A stretch of 5,700 nt of DNA from an uncultured Mollicutes bacterium (GTDB taxonomy: Bacteria > Bacillota_I > Bacilli_A > RFN20 > CAG-449): contig URVS01000103.1 in the NCBI GenBank assembly GCA_900551385.1, positions 1-5,700 of the forward strand, given 5' to 3'. Made by a program: the position numbers and the translations under genes. The notes under the pieces are model-generated. The model saw only the letters and a list, made by a program, of their open reading frames with translations. It ran no database searches and was not told the DNA's origin. This document shows positions 1 to 5,700 of this stretch, one piece after another (position 1 is the first letter of the stretch; each line of letters starts with the position of its first letter).

Positions 1-834
1 CACAATTGAAATTAATGAAATAATAGATCCAAATATCAAATTATGATTAAAAATTCTTTTTGAAATTACTTTATCATTATATTCAAAATACATTATTCCT
101 TTTAACATTATCTTATTTTTTTCTTCATTAGATAATTCTTTAATAGATTCTGTTTGAATCATTTCTATAGAAGCAATTATTTCTTCGTAATTATTAAAAT
201 ATTTATTAGATGTAAGAAGCATTTCATCAGCAAATTCTTTAGTAATATTCAAAGAGAGTTTTTTAGTATTCTTTATTATATTACAACAATCTTCAACAAG
301 AACAATCATAAATTGTTTTATACACTTTAATTCAATATTCTTTATTTTTTTGTATACATTAACATAAAAATCTTCTAATACATATACATAATTTGAATCT
401 TCAGTATTATAACTTTCTTTATAATCAAAATAATGTTTTTTTGTACTTTGTATTTCTTTTTTTATAATCTCTATACACTTAGACATTTCTTCTTCTTTTT
501 TATTATTATCTAAATCAAGTTTATTAATATATTCGATTGTAGAAATAATAATTTTTTCAACTTGTTCAGGCACTTTAGTCCAAAAAAACATATCATGATA
601 CCCTTTAAAATTACATAATGAAGCATAAAGTGGCGCTTCCCAATCTAAAGGTTTTAATAAACTAATATGATTATAATATTTTTGAGCTGTTTGGTAGTCA
701 CCATAGTCCCAAGTTCTTTTAGCTAAAGCATATAAATCATTTATACTAATACCATCTAATTTTGAAGATAAATCTTCAATTTTCTCTTCTTGTTTATCTA
801 ATTTTTCAAATAAATTTTGAGGCTTATTTTCCAT
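1..834 (-). CDS. Coiled-coil/TPR-like protein with possible C-terminal membrane segment (partial, runs off left edge)
   Basis: The reading frame is open for 278 codons from ATG at 834 to the window edge, so the C-terminus is missing; I do not recognise a named family. Residues about 8-27 are charged with a heptad-like pattern (LFEKLDKQEEKIEDL). Residues about 30-75 look like one TPR-type helical pair: NDLYALAKRTWDYGDYQTA, then YYNHISLL-P-DWEAPLY. A long Lys/Glu-rich helical region follows, and the last visible residues (about 264-278, LIFGSIISLISIV) are hydrophobic and could begin a transmembrane helix. The start codon lies inside the end of the upstream gene (11-nt overlap) and has GGAG at 845-848, 10 nt away, so translation is probably coupled. 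It is the third gene of the DUF4238 operon. A scaffold or membrane-anchored sensor role is inference. The gene call is firm, the function is not. Confidence 0.8.
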   Translation of the reverse strand, partial: MENKPQNLFEKLDKQEEKIEDLSSKLDGISINDLYALAKRTWDYGDYQTAQKYYNHISLLKPLDWEAPLYASLCNFKGYHDMFFWTKVPEQVEKIIISTIEYINKLDLDNNKKEEEMSKCIEIIKKEIQSTKKHYFDYKESYNTEDSNYVYVLEDFYVNVYKKIKNIELKCIKQFMIVLVEDCCNIIKNTKKLSLNITKEFADEMLLTSNKYFNNYEEIIASIEMIQTESIKELSNEEKNKIMLKGIMYFEYNDKVISKRIFNHNLIFGSIISLISIV

Positions 835-1633
835 TTTTAATAGTCTCCATTTTTATTCTTTCAGCTTGCAATTCTTCATCTGTAATATCTCTACCATCAA
901 TTAATTTAGATGTTTTTCTAGCAATAATTCTATTTTCCACTAAATAATCTTGCATATTATTAAGCATATCAATAGTCTTATTTAACTTTTCTTCCATAGA
1001 ATTAATCTTAATATCTTTTAACACATCTATTTGATTTTGAAGTAATTTATTTTGCTCATCAAGATTTAATAATTCAATATCTTTAACAGATAATAACGAT
1101 TTATATTGCTCTATATCTTGAGAAGATAATTTATTAGTTTCATATGATTCTTTTAATTCATCTTTTAATCTTAGAACTTCTTCTTTATATTCATTATTTA
1201 ATCTTTCAGTTTCTCCATAAATAGATGAAAAATAATTAGCATCAAATTCCACTCTAACACCTTTAATATAATCGATATAATAATTAATTAAATCATAATA
1301 AACTTTCAAATAATTAATAATACTATCAATACCTAGATTCTTTTCTTTTTTATGTTTATGGTCATTACATTTTTTAATATAATCAGGGAGTTTGTTGTAT
1401 GTATAATCATCCAATTTAAGAACACCTAATAAAAAACTTTTTATTGATTCTTCTTTAACAAGAAAACCACAAGTTCTAGATTGATCATAAACAACATTAT
1501 TTTCATCTAAAAAATATTTAATAGTAGCTTCTAATAAATCAAGATAAGAATCATAAAAAGAATTACTTTTTGATTTTATATTTCTTTCAAGAGTATTAAA
1601 TCTCATTGTTAGTGAATCATTAAATAATTTCAT
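824..1633 (-). CDS. Helical HEPN/DUF4145-like N-terminal domain plus coiled-coil protein, function unknown
   Basis: A 269-aa protein with no signal peptide or membrane segment, probably cytoplasmic. Residues about 20-125 are predicted to be all helical: LLEATIKYFLDE (33-44), then LPDYIKKCNDHKHKKE (82-97), then a Tyr/Ile/Leu-rich helix (104-124). The order 'helix with Glu, then basic-x-x-N-D-x-x-H, then closing helix' resembles HEPN-type domains such as DUF4145, with N90, D91 and H94 in the places of their conserved residues. The usual Arg is replaced or shifted, so nuclease activity cannot be claimed. Residues about 140-232 form a long coiled coil (ETERLNNEYKEEVLRLKDEL onward), followed by a charged tail. 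The ATG overlaps the TGA of the upstream DUF4238 gene as ATGA, and AGAGG lies about 9 nt upstream. The third gene starts within its last codons. The operon setting suggests a partner of the DUF4238 protein. The domain assignment is tentative. Confidence 0.85.
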   Translation of the reverse strand: MKLFNDSLTMRFNTLERNIKSKSNSFYDSYLDLLEATIKYFLDENNVVYDQSRTCGFLVKEESIKSFLLGVLKLDDYTYNKLPDYIKKCNDHKHKKEKNLGIDSIINYLKVYYDLINYYIDYIKGVRVEFDANYFSSIYGETERLNNEYKEEVLRLKDELKESYETNKLSSQDIEQYKSLLSVKDIELLNLDEQNKLLQNQIDVLKDIKINSMEEKLNKTIDMLNNMQDYLVENRIIARKTSKLIDGRDITDEELQAERIKMETIKNGK

Positions 1634-2880
1634 CTTCTAAAACCTCTTATAGTATTAATGTCGATACTAGAACCATATCTTTCATTAATAATCTTATATA
1701 ATTCAGTATAATCCACTCTTGGAACTAATGGATAAGAATTAGCACGTTTATATGCTACAATAGAACCAACAACTTTATTAAGTGAAGTAAAACCAACCCA
1801 TGTATTAATTCTATCCAAGAATAATTCATTACAATATCTAGTTTCTTTATTACTTAATTTCTTTATTTCATAAATATATAAGTCATCTTGGTGATACTTA
1901 AGTGGTTTATATGGTTGTTGAGTATAAACATATTTAACATCATTAGGATAAAACAAATCTTCATTAGGAATCATAGTTAATTCTTCTAGAGTAGGCATAT
2001 TATAATTTTGTGCATTAAAAATTCTAAACTTAAAAAAAGGATCAATTTCAACAATCATTCTTTTTGCTGAAATTGGAAACATCATAAAATTTTCACTAAA
2101 GCAACTATGTAAGTATATTGTTTGATAAATAACATTTCTTTCATTATCATCTCTAGCTTTTTTCATTAATGAAGTCAAAAAATTAGTCTTCTTAACATTA
2201 TGTCTTGTTATCCCATTCCATCCTTTTTCATTTTCTGATGTCATTCCAATATCAGTTATCACAAATTCATCATGTTTATATTCAGAATCCCAAAATGCAA
2301 TATACCCATTATTGATAACTGTAGCCCATCTATGAGCAGGATATGTTTTATCAGGATGTTTTAATATATCTACTGGCGTGCCATTAGAATCTAAAATAAC
2401 ATTTAAAGTTCTCATCCAATAATCAAATGGAGTTTCTCCTTCAATTATTTTTTCCTCAAAAGGAGGTTCAATTGGCCTTGCATTTATTTTTTCATCGCTC
2501 AAACCATTTTCTTTTGCATACTTTATCCAATATTCTTTCAAATTATCATAATATTTACGTTCATTCTGCATAAATTCTTCATTACCCATACTTCTAATAA
2601 CTGATATAAGTAAAAACTTCTTTATTAATTGTACTTCATCTCTTTTTAATTCAATTGTTCCTTCGGCATTTTGTAACTTATTTGAAAATAAATTTCCAAA
2701 TTGTGATTCAATTCTTTTATTTAATTTATCTTCCACTTCATCAGTATAAAATCCTTTTTCAGAAAACGATTTATCAATCTTAATATTTTCTTTAAATTCA
2801 CCTGTTTGAACATTAAAAAGACAAAGCTTATCAGCAAATTTTCTTAATGTCAACATTGGGACATAATGTGAATTAATCAT
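1630..2880 (-). CDS. DUF4238 domain-containing protein
   Basis: A 416-aa protein, first gene of the three-gene operon. The N-terminus MINSHYVPMLTLRKFAD is the characteristic DUF4238 opening (HYVP, then LRxF). Other family-like landmarks in order are ENIKIDKSFSEKGFYTDEVEDKLNKRIES (31-59), the helix ending ISVIRSMGNEEF (92-103), FVITDIG (206-212, in the place of the family's 'F-x-x-SD-P' strand) and FMMFPISAKRMIV (265-277, in the place of 'FPL-P'). The length is typical or slightly long. No signal peptide or membrane helix is visible. The biochemical role of DUF4238 is not established; members occur in variable and mobile regions. The frame is open further upstream to an ATG at 2907, but I chose the ATG at 2880 because GGAGG lies exactly 7 nt before it and the family motif begins at once. 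Its TGA overlaps the next start by 4 nt. Alternative: a more divergent relative of DUF4238, because the SD motif is altered. Confidence 0.88.
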   Translation of the reverse strand: MINSHYVPMLTLRKFADKLCLFNVQTGEFKENIKIDKSFSEKGFYTDEVEDKLNKRIESQFGNLFSNKLQNAEGTIELKRDEVQLIKKFLLISVIRSMGNEEFMQNERKYYDNLKEYWIKYAKENGLSDEKINARPIEPPFEEKIIEGETPFDYWMRTLNVILDSNGTPVDILKHPDKTYPAHRWATVINNGYIAFWDSEYKHDEFVITDIGMTSENEKGWNGITRHNVKKTNFLTSLMKKARDDNERNVIYQTIYLHSCFSENFMMFPISAKRMIVEIDPFFKFRIFNAQNYNMPTLEELTMIPNEDLFYPNDVKYVYTQQPYKPLKYHQDDLYIYEIKKLSNKETRYCNELFLDRINTWVGFTSLNKVVGSIVAYKRANSYPLVPRVDYTELYKIINERYGSSIDINTIRGFRR

Positions 2881-2892
2881 TGCTTTTCCTCC
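2880..2892 (-). promoter_or_regulatory. Ribosome binding site that fixes the start of the DUF4238 gene
   Basis: GGAGG at 2888-2892 (minus strand) is followed by 7 nt and ATG at 2880. No comparable site precedes the in-frame ATG at 2907, so the nine-residue N-terminal extension is unlikely to be translated. Confidence 0.8.
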
Positions 2893-3143
2893 TTCTTTTA
2901 TTTTCACTCAAATTACAACTATCATCAAGTATCTACAAGCTATTGCTTTATTATTTCATTTTAACTTAAATTAATATACTCTAGTTTAGTTTAACATACT
3001 ATATGTATTCATTAAAAACATCCTATTAGTTAATGGTGTTATAAAATTGCTATTTCTATTACTTCTAGAGTAATACATAATTTAAAAAAATGATTACACT
3101 TATTTTAGAAAATTATACTTATTTGATGATTCCTTTCATAATA
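2893..3143 (-). other. AT-rich gene-free stretch upstream of the DUF4238 operon
   Basis: No reading frame with protein-like content or a ribosome site is visible on either strand. The promoter of the three-gene operon should lie here, but no convincing -35/-10 pair stands out. The best candidates are TTGTAG (2933-2938) with TAATTT (2910-2915), 17 nt apart, and a lone TATATT in the 2970s; both are weak in DNA this AT-rich. A near-palindrome ATTACT-N5-AGTAAT sits at 3058-3074, with CTAG in its centre. TTACACTTATTT (3094-3105) and TTATACTTATTT (3113-3124) repeat a sequence also found in the loop of the terminator at 3239-3276. I see no domain V-like hairpin or reverse transcriptase remnant that would complete the neighbouring intron relic. 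Confidence 0.5.
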
Positions 3144-3238
3144 CCAACGAGTTGTCGTGTTTGAGTTTCACTATGTAGTTATAACGACTTTCCTACTTGG
3201 GACTTTCACCATTTAGATGTATAACATGCCCGTCACAC
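3144..3238 (-). mobile_element. Group II intron relic, 5' end of domain I (probably class IIC)
   Basis: Read on the minus strand, the segment begins GTGTG (3234-3238), the group II 5'-splice-site consensus GUGYG. It continues with GGGCATG (3225-3231), a small AUGU/ACAU hairpin, and GGTGAAAGTCCC (3199-3210). The same order opens bacterial IIC introns such as that of Oceanobacillus iheyensis, as I recall its sequence. Further on, GUCGU (3184-3188) can pair with ACGAC (3154-3158), and ACGA-CAAC-UCGU (3147-3158) can form an alternative local hairpin. Recognisable similarity fades around 3144, so the inner boundary is approximate. The first base follows the T-run of a terminator hairpin in the same orientation, which is the known target preference of class IIC. 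No maturase/RT frame, domain V or 3' end is present in the window, so this fragment cannot splice or move. Confidence 0.72.
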
Positions 3239-3276
3239 TAAAAAATACCAGTATTTACACTTATTTACTGGTATTT
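3239..3276 (-). terminator. Rho-independent terminator of the 5229-3364 transcription unit
   Basis: On the minus strand, AAATACCAGTA (3266-3276) pairs perfectly with TACTGGTATTT (3243-3253) across a 12-nt loop, and the stem runs directly into a T-run (TTTTTTA at 3239-3245, partly within the stem). It lies about 90 nt after the stop codon of the small gene at 3364. The stem is AT-rich but 11 bp long without mismatch. The group II intron relic begins at the next base, so this hairpin was probably the intron's target. Confidence 0.7.
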
Positions 3277-3363
3277 CATTACATTTTTATTTTTGTATCG
3301 TTTTAAGCTGAAATCACTATGATTATTTCGCATTATAATTCAACAAATAAAACAGAATGTGCT

Positions 3364-3612
3364 CTAGCCTTTTAACGTGGTTCTATCAACAGTATACAAG
3401 TCTTTAGCCAAATAATGACTCATAACTGAGAACAAATTAATATGAACAACATTATCTTTTCCAACTGCTGCTATTACTGTGCTCTCTTCGCCATAGTTAA
3501 AAGCCCATTTTATTGTTTCTTTAAACATAAAGAATTTAGCATCTTGTTCAATCAATGATTTAATTATTGGTGCATAAGATTTAGATAAGATTTTTAATTC
3601 ATTTTCATTCAT
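3364..3612 (-). CDS. Small protein of unknown function, second gene of a two-gene unit
   Basis: About 82 aa from the ATG at 3612. I recognise no family. The sequence starts MNENELKILSKSYAPIIKSL, continues as an amphipathic helix (LIEQDAKFFMFKETIKWAF), has a likely strand pair (TVIAAVGKDNVVHINLF) and ends SVMSHYLAKDLYTVDRTTLKG. There is no signal peptide or membrane segment. The start is uncertain: AGGAG at 3625-3629 lies 12 nt before ATG 3612, 6 nt before an in-frame TTG at 3618 and 3 nt before ATG 3621. ATG 3612 was chosen for its codon and the Asn/Glu-rich start, and the alternatives add only two or three residues. It begins 30 nt after the stop of the 528-aa gene and precedes the shared terminator, so the two are probably cotranscribed and may act as partners. 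The abrupt TTLKG end could mean truncation, but the codons after the stop show no continuing protein-like frame. Confidence 0.7.
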   Translation of the reverse strand: MNENELKILSKSYAPIIKSLIEQDAKFFMFKETIKWAFNYGEESTVIAAVGKDNVVHINLFSVMSHYLAKDLYTVDRTTLKG

Positions 3613-3629
3613 TAACAACATCAACTCCT
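3612..3629 (-). promoter_or_regulatory. Ribosome binding site with ambiguous start choice
   Basis: AGGAG (3625-3629) is followed in one frame by TTG 3624, ATG 3621, TTG 3618 and ATG 3612. The spacing is too short for the first two, ideal for TTG 3618 and somewhat long (12 nt) for ATG 3612. Confidence 0.55.
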
Positions 3630-3642
3630 ATTAACTAATAAA

Positions 3643-5229
3643 TCAATCTTGACTTAATTTCATATTTTCTTCCAATATCTTATCTATTGCATCAGTATGC
3701 ATAGAACTCAATGCTTTTAGAAAAGCAATAATATCAGCAATATCAGTTTTAATGTTATGTTCAGATAAAGAATTAGATACGCTCAATACAAAATGAATCA
3801 TTAATTTGTATGTATATAGTAGAACCTTTTGTGCAGACATATCTACCATACCAGTTGTTGCATTGAAATTATATCCACTTGCATGCGACATATCTTTTGA
3901 AATTCTATATAAGGTCATTACATCTTTGCTTTCTGCTTCATTATTAACAAATACATCTTCGATTAAAGTTCTTACATATTTATTAAAGCTCTTTTTTTCT
4001 TTAGCAAGGAAGAATAAACTATTTCTTCTTAATTTCCAATAGAAACTTTGATAATTATTCATCTTATATTTGTCTTTATAATAATTATCATAAATATCTT
4101 TAATTTCTTCTTCTGGAGTTGATGTACCTTCTAATCCTAATTCTTGGAAATGAGCATCAAGTTGAATTCTAGAAGTTATCCAATATGCTTTCTTTATATA
4201 TTCAAAATCTTCTTGTGATTCAACTGATCCTATTGCATAAAAAATACTATACTCTTCTACGAAGGATTTGAAACAAGCAATTACATGCTCTCTATATCCT
4301 AGAGATAAAGAAGTCATCATATCAAGAACTAAATATCTTACTCTTTCAAGAAACTGCCATGTAAATGCGTCATATCCACTTGGCAAATTGCACACTTGAT
4401 TTTTTATCAAATGAATTAGCTTTTCCATTTCTTTAATGTTATGCACATTATTAGCAAGTAATGGATTATAGAAAAATTCATCGTTGAAATCAGAAGCAGA
4501 TTCATCATAATCTAGCAAATTACAAGCCTTTAAATATTTAAACACAAAGTTCAAAACTTGATTTACATACATTTTTCTTACACTAATAAGAGCCTCTTGT
4601 GCTTCTGGATTCATTTCACATCTTGGATGAATAAACATTGAAAAGAACTCATATAAATGAACCTCACTGCCATCACCTAATGGATATTTTTCCAAAAGTT
4701 TTGAAAATCTAATATCATCGTGAAGATTTTGCTTCAAATAAAAACAAGAATCATCGATTGATATTTTTCTATCTTTTAAATCTCTTTCAGAACAATTAAA
4801 ATGTTCTAACATAGCTTGCTTTGCTTTATCTTTATCAGCTTTCAATCGAACTATATTTTCGTGTTCGAAACCTTCTGGCATTTCTTTCATTATGGAATGA
4901 AAATTATCATCATCTACATAAGCATATTGATACCTATATATTTTCTTTTGGTTATCAGATATATCTCCACTACCATCCATCTTAAGAATAGCCATTGCTT
5001 CAATTATTGCTCTTGCACTTAAATCAACACCAGCCGATTCAATATTTCCAGATAAATAATTAGTTAGAATATTTAAAGAGTTTGAAACAATATCACTATT
5101 GATACCATAAAAGAAATAATCGTTATCTGAGATTTCATCACAATTATAATGTTTCAATATTTCAACATCATGTTTTCTTAATACTTTGTAAAGATTATTA
5201 ATATCATATTGTTCTAATTTTTTTGTCAT
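3643..5229 (-). CDS. 528-aa all-helical protein, probable tandem DUF5677-like domains
   Basis: The protein appears to hold two diverged copies of one helical domain. In the first, SARAIIEAMAIL (71-82) carries R73 and E77, and YEFFSMFIHPRCEMN (193-207) carries Y193 and H201. In the second, CFKSFVEEYSIF (319-330) carries K321 and E325, and YRISKDMSHASGYNF (441-455) carries Y441 and H449. Both copies thus have basic-x3-E in an early helix and Y-x7-H in a late one. The pattern 'R-x-x-x-E ... Y-x-x-S-x-x-x-H-x-S' resembles DUF5677, which is often annotated in variable regions and has no settled function. No signal peptide or membrane helix is visible. Start: ATG at 5229 has GGAGG at 5237-5241 with a 7-nt gap. 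The stop is TGA. It heads a unit with the small gene 30 nt downstream. The gene call is firm, and the family call is from motif memory only. Confidence 0.88.
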   Translation of the reverse strand: MTKKLEQYDINNLYKVLRKHDVEILKHYNCDEISDNDYFFYGINSDIVSNSLNILTNYLSGNIESAGVDLSARAIIEAMAILKMDGSGDISDNQKKIYRYQYAYVDDDNFHSIMKEMPEGFEHENIVRLKADKDKAKQAMLEHFNCSERDLKDRKISIDDSCFYLKQNLHDDIRFSKLLEKYPLGDGSEVHLYEFFSMFIHPRCEMNPEAQEALISVRKMYVNQVLNFVFKYLKACNLLDYDESASDFNDEFFYNPLLANNVHNIKEMEKLIHLIKNQVCNLPSGYDAFTWQFLERVRYLVLDMMTSLSLGYREHVIACFKSFVEEYSIFYAIGSVESQEDFEYIKKAYWITSRIQLDAHFQELGLEGTSTPEEEIKDIYDNYYKDKYKMNNYQSFYWKLRRNSLFFLAKEKKSFNKYVRTLIEDVFVNNEAESKDVMTLYRISKDMSHASGYNFNATTGMVDMSAQKVLLYTYKLMIHFVLSVSNSLSEHNIKTDIADIIAFLKALSSMHTDAIDKILEENMKLSQD

Positions 5230-5270
5230 ATTTTTACCTCCAATATAATCATTACTCCGTTCATCTTTAC

Positions 5271-5299
5271 ATAGTAGTAAAAGTTTTTGATTTTATTAA
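5271..5299 (-). promoter_or_regulatory. Candidate sigma-A promoter for the 528-aa gene
   Basis: TTAATA (5294-5299) and TACTAT (5271-5276) are 17 nt apart, each matching four of six consensus bases, and would start a transcript about 35 nt before the gene. Such matches are common in AT-rich DNA, so this is only a candidate. Confidence 0.3.
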
Positions 5300-5327
5300 C
5301 ACCTCTATTTAAATATCTAGGGGTATT
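5298..5327 (-). repeat. Imperfect inverted repeat upstream of the 528-aa gene
   Basis: On the minus strand, AATACCCCTA (5318-5327) can pair with TAGAGGTGTT (5298-5307) across a 10-nt AT loop, with one mismatch and one G-U pair. It is one of the few GC-bearing elements in this gap and abuts the candidate -35 box. It has no T-run on either strand, which argues against a simple terminator. It could be an operator or a leftover structure. Confidence 0.4.
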
Positions 5328-5332
5328 CCATA

Positions 5333-5428
5333 TTAAACAATTTTATCTTCTCGTTCTTTTTCAGTTCTCCTGAATATTTCTTCTTGTTCCTCCAATTGCT
5401 CTTTATTGACAATGAAGCTTGCGCTCCT
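5333..5428 (-). pseudogene. Short protein-like frame without a good start (possible gene remnant)
   Basis: Right after two tandem TAA stops of the upstream gene, and in the same frame, 31 codons read as a charged helix (NKEQLEEQEEIFRRTEKERE) ending KIV-stop. AGGAG sits at its head, but the only codon at a plausible distance is ATT, a very rare initiator. The same AGGAG could instead serve a TTG at 5412 in another frame, giving a 31-residue Lys-rich peptide that ends at 5317. Either may be chance. I recorded it because the Glu/Gln/Arg pattern looks more like a decayed coding end than random AT-rich DNA. Confidence 0.25.
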
Positions 5429-5431
5429 TTA

Positions 5432-5700
5432 TTATTTAACAGCAATATGTAATGTTTCAGTCATATAATCTTGGAAATTGCTAACAACAGATGGTAATTT
5501 AGCTGTCAACTCTTCTAACACAACACTTGATTCCAAATTTAAATTATTTATCATCAACCTATAGTTAGTTATAATACCATTTTTTATAGTAGCATCTATT
5601 CGAGCATCTCCAACTGAGTATATTGATGAAGTTGTTCCACTAATATGGAATGAAACATTTGCGTTATTAAATTCACCATATTTAGCAGATATTTGAATTG
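5432..5700 (-). CDS. C-terminal fragment of an unrecognised protein (runs off right edge)
   Basis: The minus-strand frame is open from the window edge to tandem TAA codons (stop 5432-5434), giving the last 88 residues; the start lies outside. The visible part alternates polar and hydrophobic residues in a beta-strand style (AKYGEFNNANVSFHIS, then SIYSVGDARIDATIKNG, then YRLMINNLNLES). It ends with a helical tail (VLEELTAKLPSVVSNFQDYM). No motif allows a family name; a beta-rich extracytoplasmic or structural domain is possible but cannot be shown without the N-terminus. No terminator hairpin follows the stop, so transcription could run on toward the 528-aa gene about 200 nt downstream. Confidence 0.65.
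   Translation of the reverse strand, partial: IQISAKYGEFNNANVSFHISGTTSSIYSVGDARIDATIKNGIITNYRLMINNLNLESSVVLEELTAKLPSVVSNFQDYMTETLHIAVK

Noticed and set aside
762..947. Plus-strand reading frame rich in Ile/Leu/Phe
   Set aside because: It lies antisense across the overlap of two convincing minus-strand genes, has no ribosome site, and its hydrophobic composition is what the complement of Lys/Glu/Asn codons gives.
2881..2907. Upstream ATG extending the DUF4238 protein by nine residues
   Set aside because: No ribosome site precedes it, and it would place the strong GGAGG inside the coding sequence.
2893..3143. Further inverted repeats such as TTAACTTAAA with TTTAGTTTAA, and distant TACTCTAG/CTAGAGTA
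   Set aside because: They are short, mismatched or widely spaced, and expected by chance in DNA this AT-rich.
3180..3240. Plus-strand peptide-like reading (YNDFPTWDFHHLD) over the intron relic
   Set aside because: It is interrupted by stops, and the minus-strand match to the 5' end of group II introns explains the conserved bases.
3806..4042. Plus-strand 78-codon frame
   Set aside because: Fully antisense within the 528-aa gene, with no ribosome site and no recognisable protein pattern.
4816..5022. Plus-strand 68-codon hydrophobic frame resembling a membrane peptide
   Set aside because: Antisense shadow of the 528-aa gene; the hydrophobicity is a by-product of AT-rich complement.
1..5700. 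CRISPR array, tRNA or rRNA, intact transposase or integrase
   Set aside because: I found no regularly spaced repeats, no tRNA cloverleaf or rRNA signature, and no transposase or recombinase motif on either strand.

Overview
The window is a strongly AT-rich stretch whose genes all read on the minus strand. TTA, AGA and AAA/GAA codons dominate, Shine-Dalgarno sequences are strong GGAGG/AGGAG types, and TGA is used as a stop while Trp is TGG. This points to a low-GC Bacillota (Clostridia or Erysipelotrichia-like) and argues against Mollicutes that read TGA as Trp. No housekeeping gene is present. The content looks like accessory or island DNA.

Layout, in the direction of transcription (right to left). 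(1) The C-terminal end of an unrecognised protein enters at the right edge (stop at 5432). It is followed by about 200 bp holding a short unexplained reading frame and an inverted repeat. (2) A two-gene unit follows: a 528-aa all-helical protein that looks like two diverged copies of a DUF5677-type domain (3643-5229), then a protein of about 82 aa of unknown function (3364-3612). A hairpin with a T-run (3239-3276) closes the unit. (3) Directly after that terminator, in the same orientation, lies about 95 nt that reads as the 5' end of a group II intron. It carries GTGTG, GGGCATG and GTGAAAGTCCC. No reverse transcriptase or domain V is visible, so it is a relic. The position fits group IIC introns, which insert just after terminator hairpins. 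(4) After about 250 bp without genes comes a tightly coupled three-gene operon: a DUF4238 protein (1630-2880), a protein with a helical HEPN/DUF4145-like N-terminus and a long coiled coil (824-1633), and a protein with a coiled coil, a TPR-like helical pair and a possible membrane segment (1-834, cut by the left edge). The stop/start overlaps are 4 nt and 11 nt.

The three-gene operon is the best candidate for an undescribed system. Its overlapping coupling suggests that the products act together, and its composition (DUF4238, HEPN-like plus coiled coil, TPR plus probable membrane anchor) resembles the build of poorly characterised anti-phage or stress modules. That role is inference from architecture and setting; no catalytic site was identified with confidence in any of the proteins.
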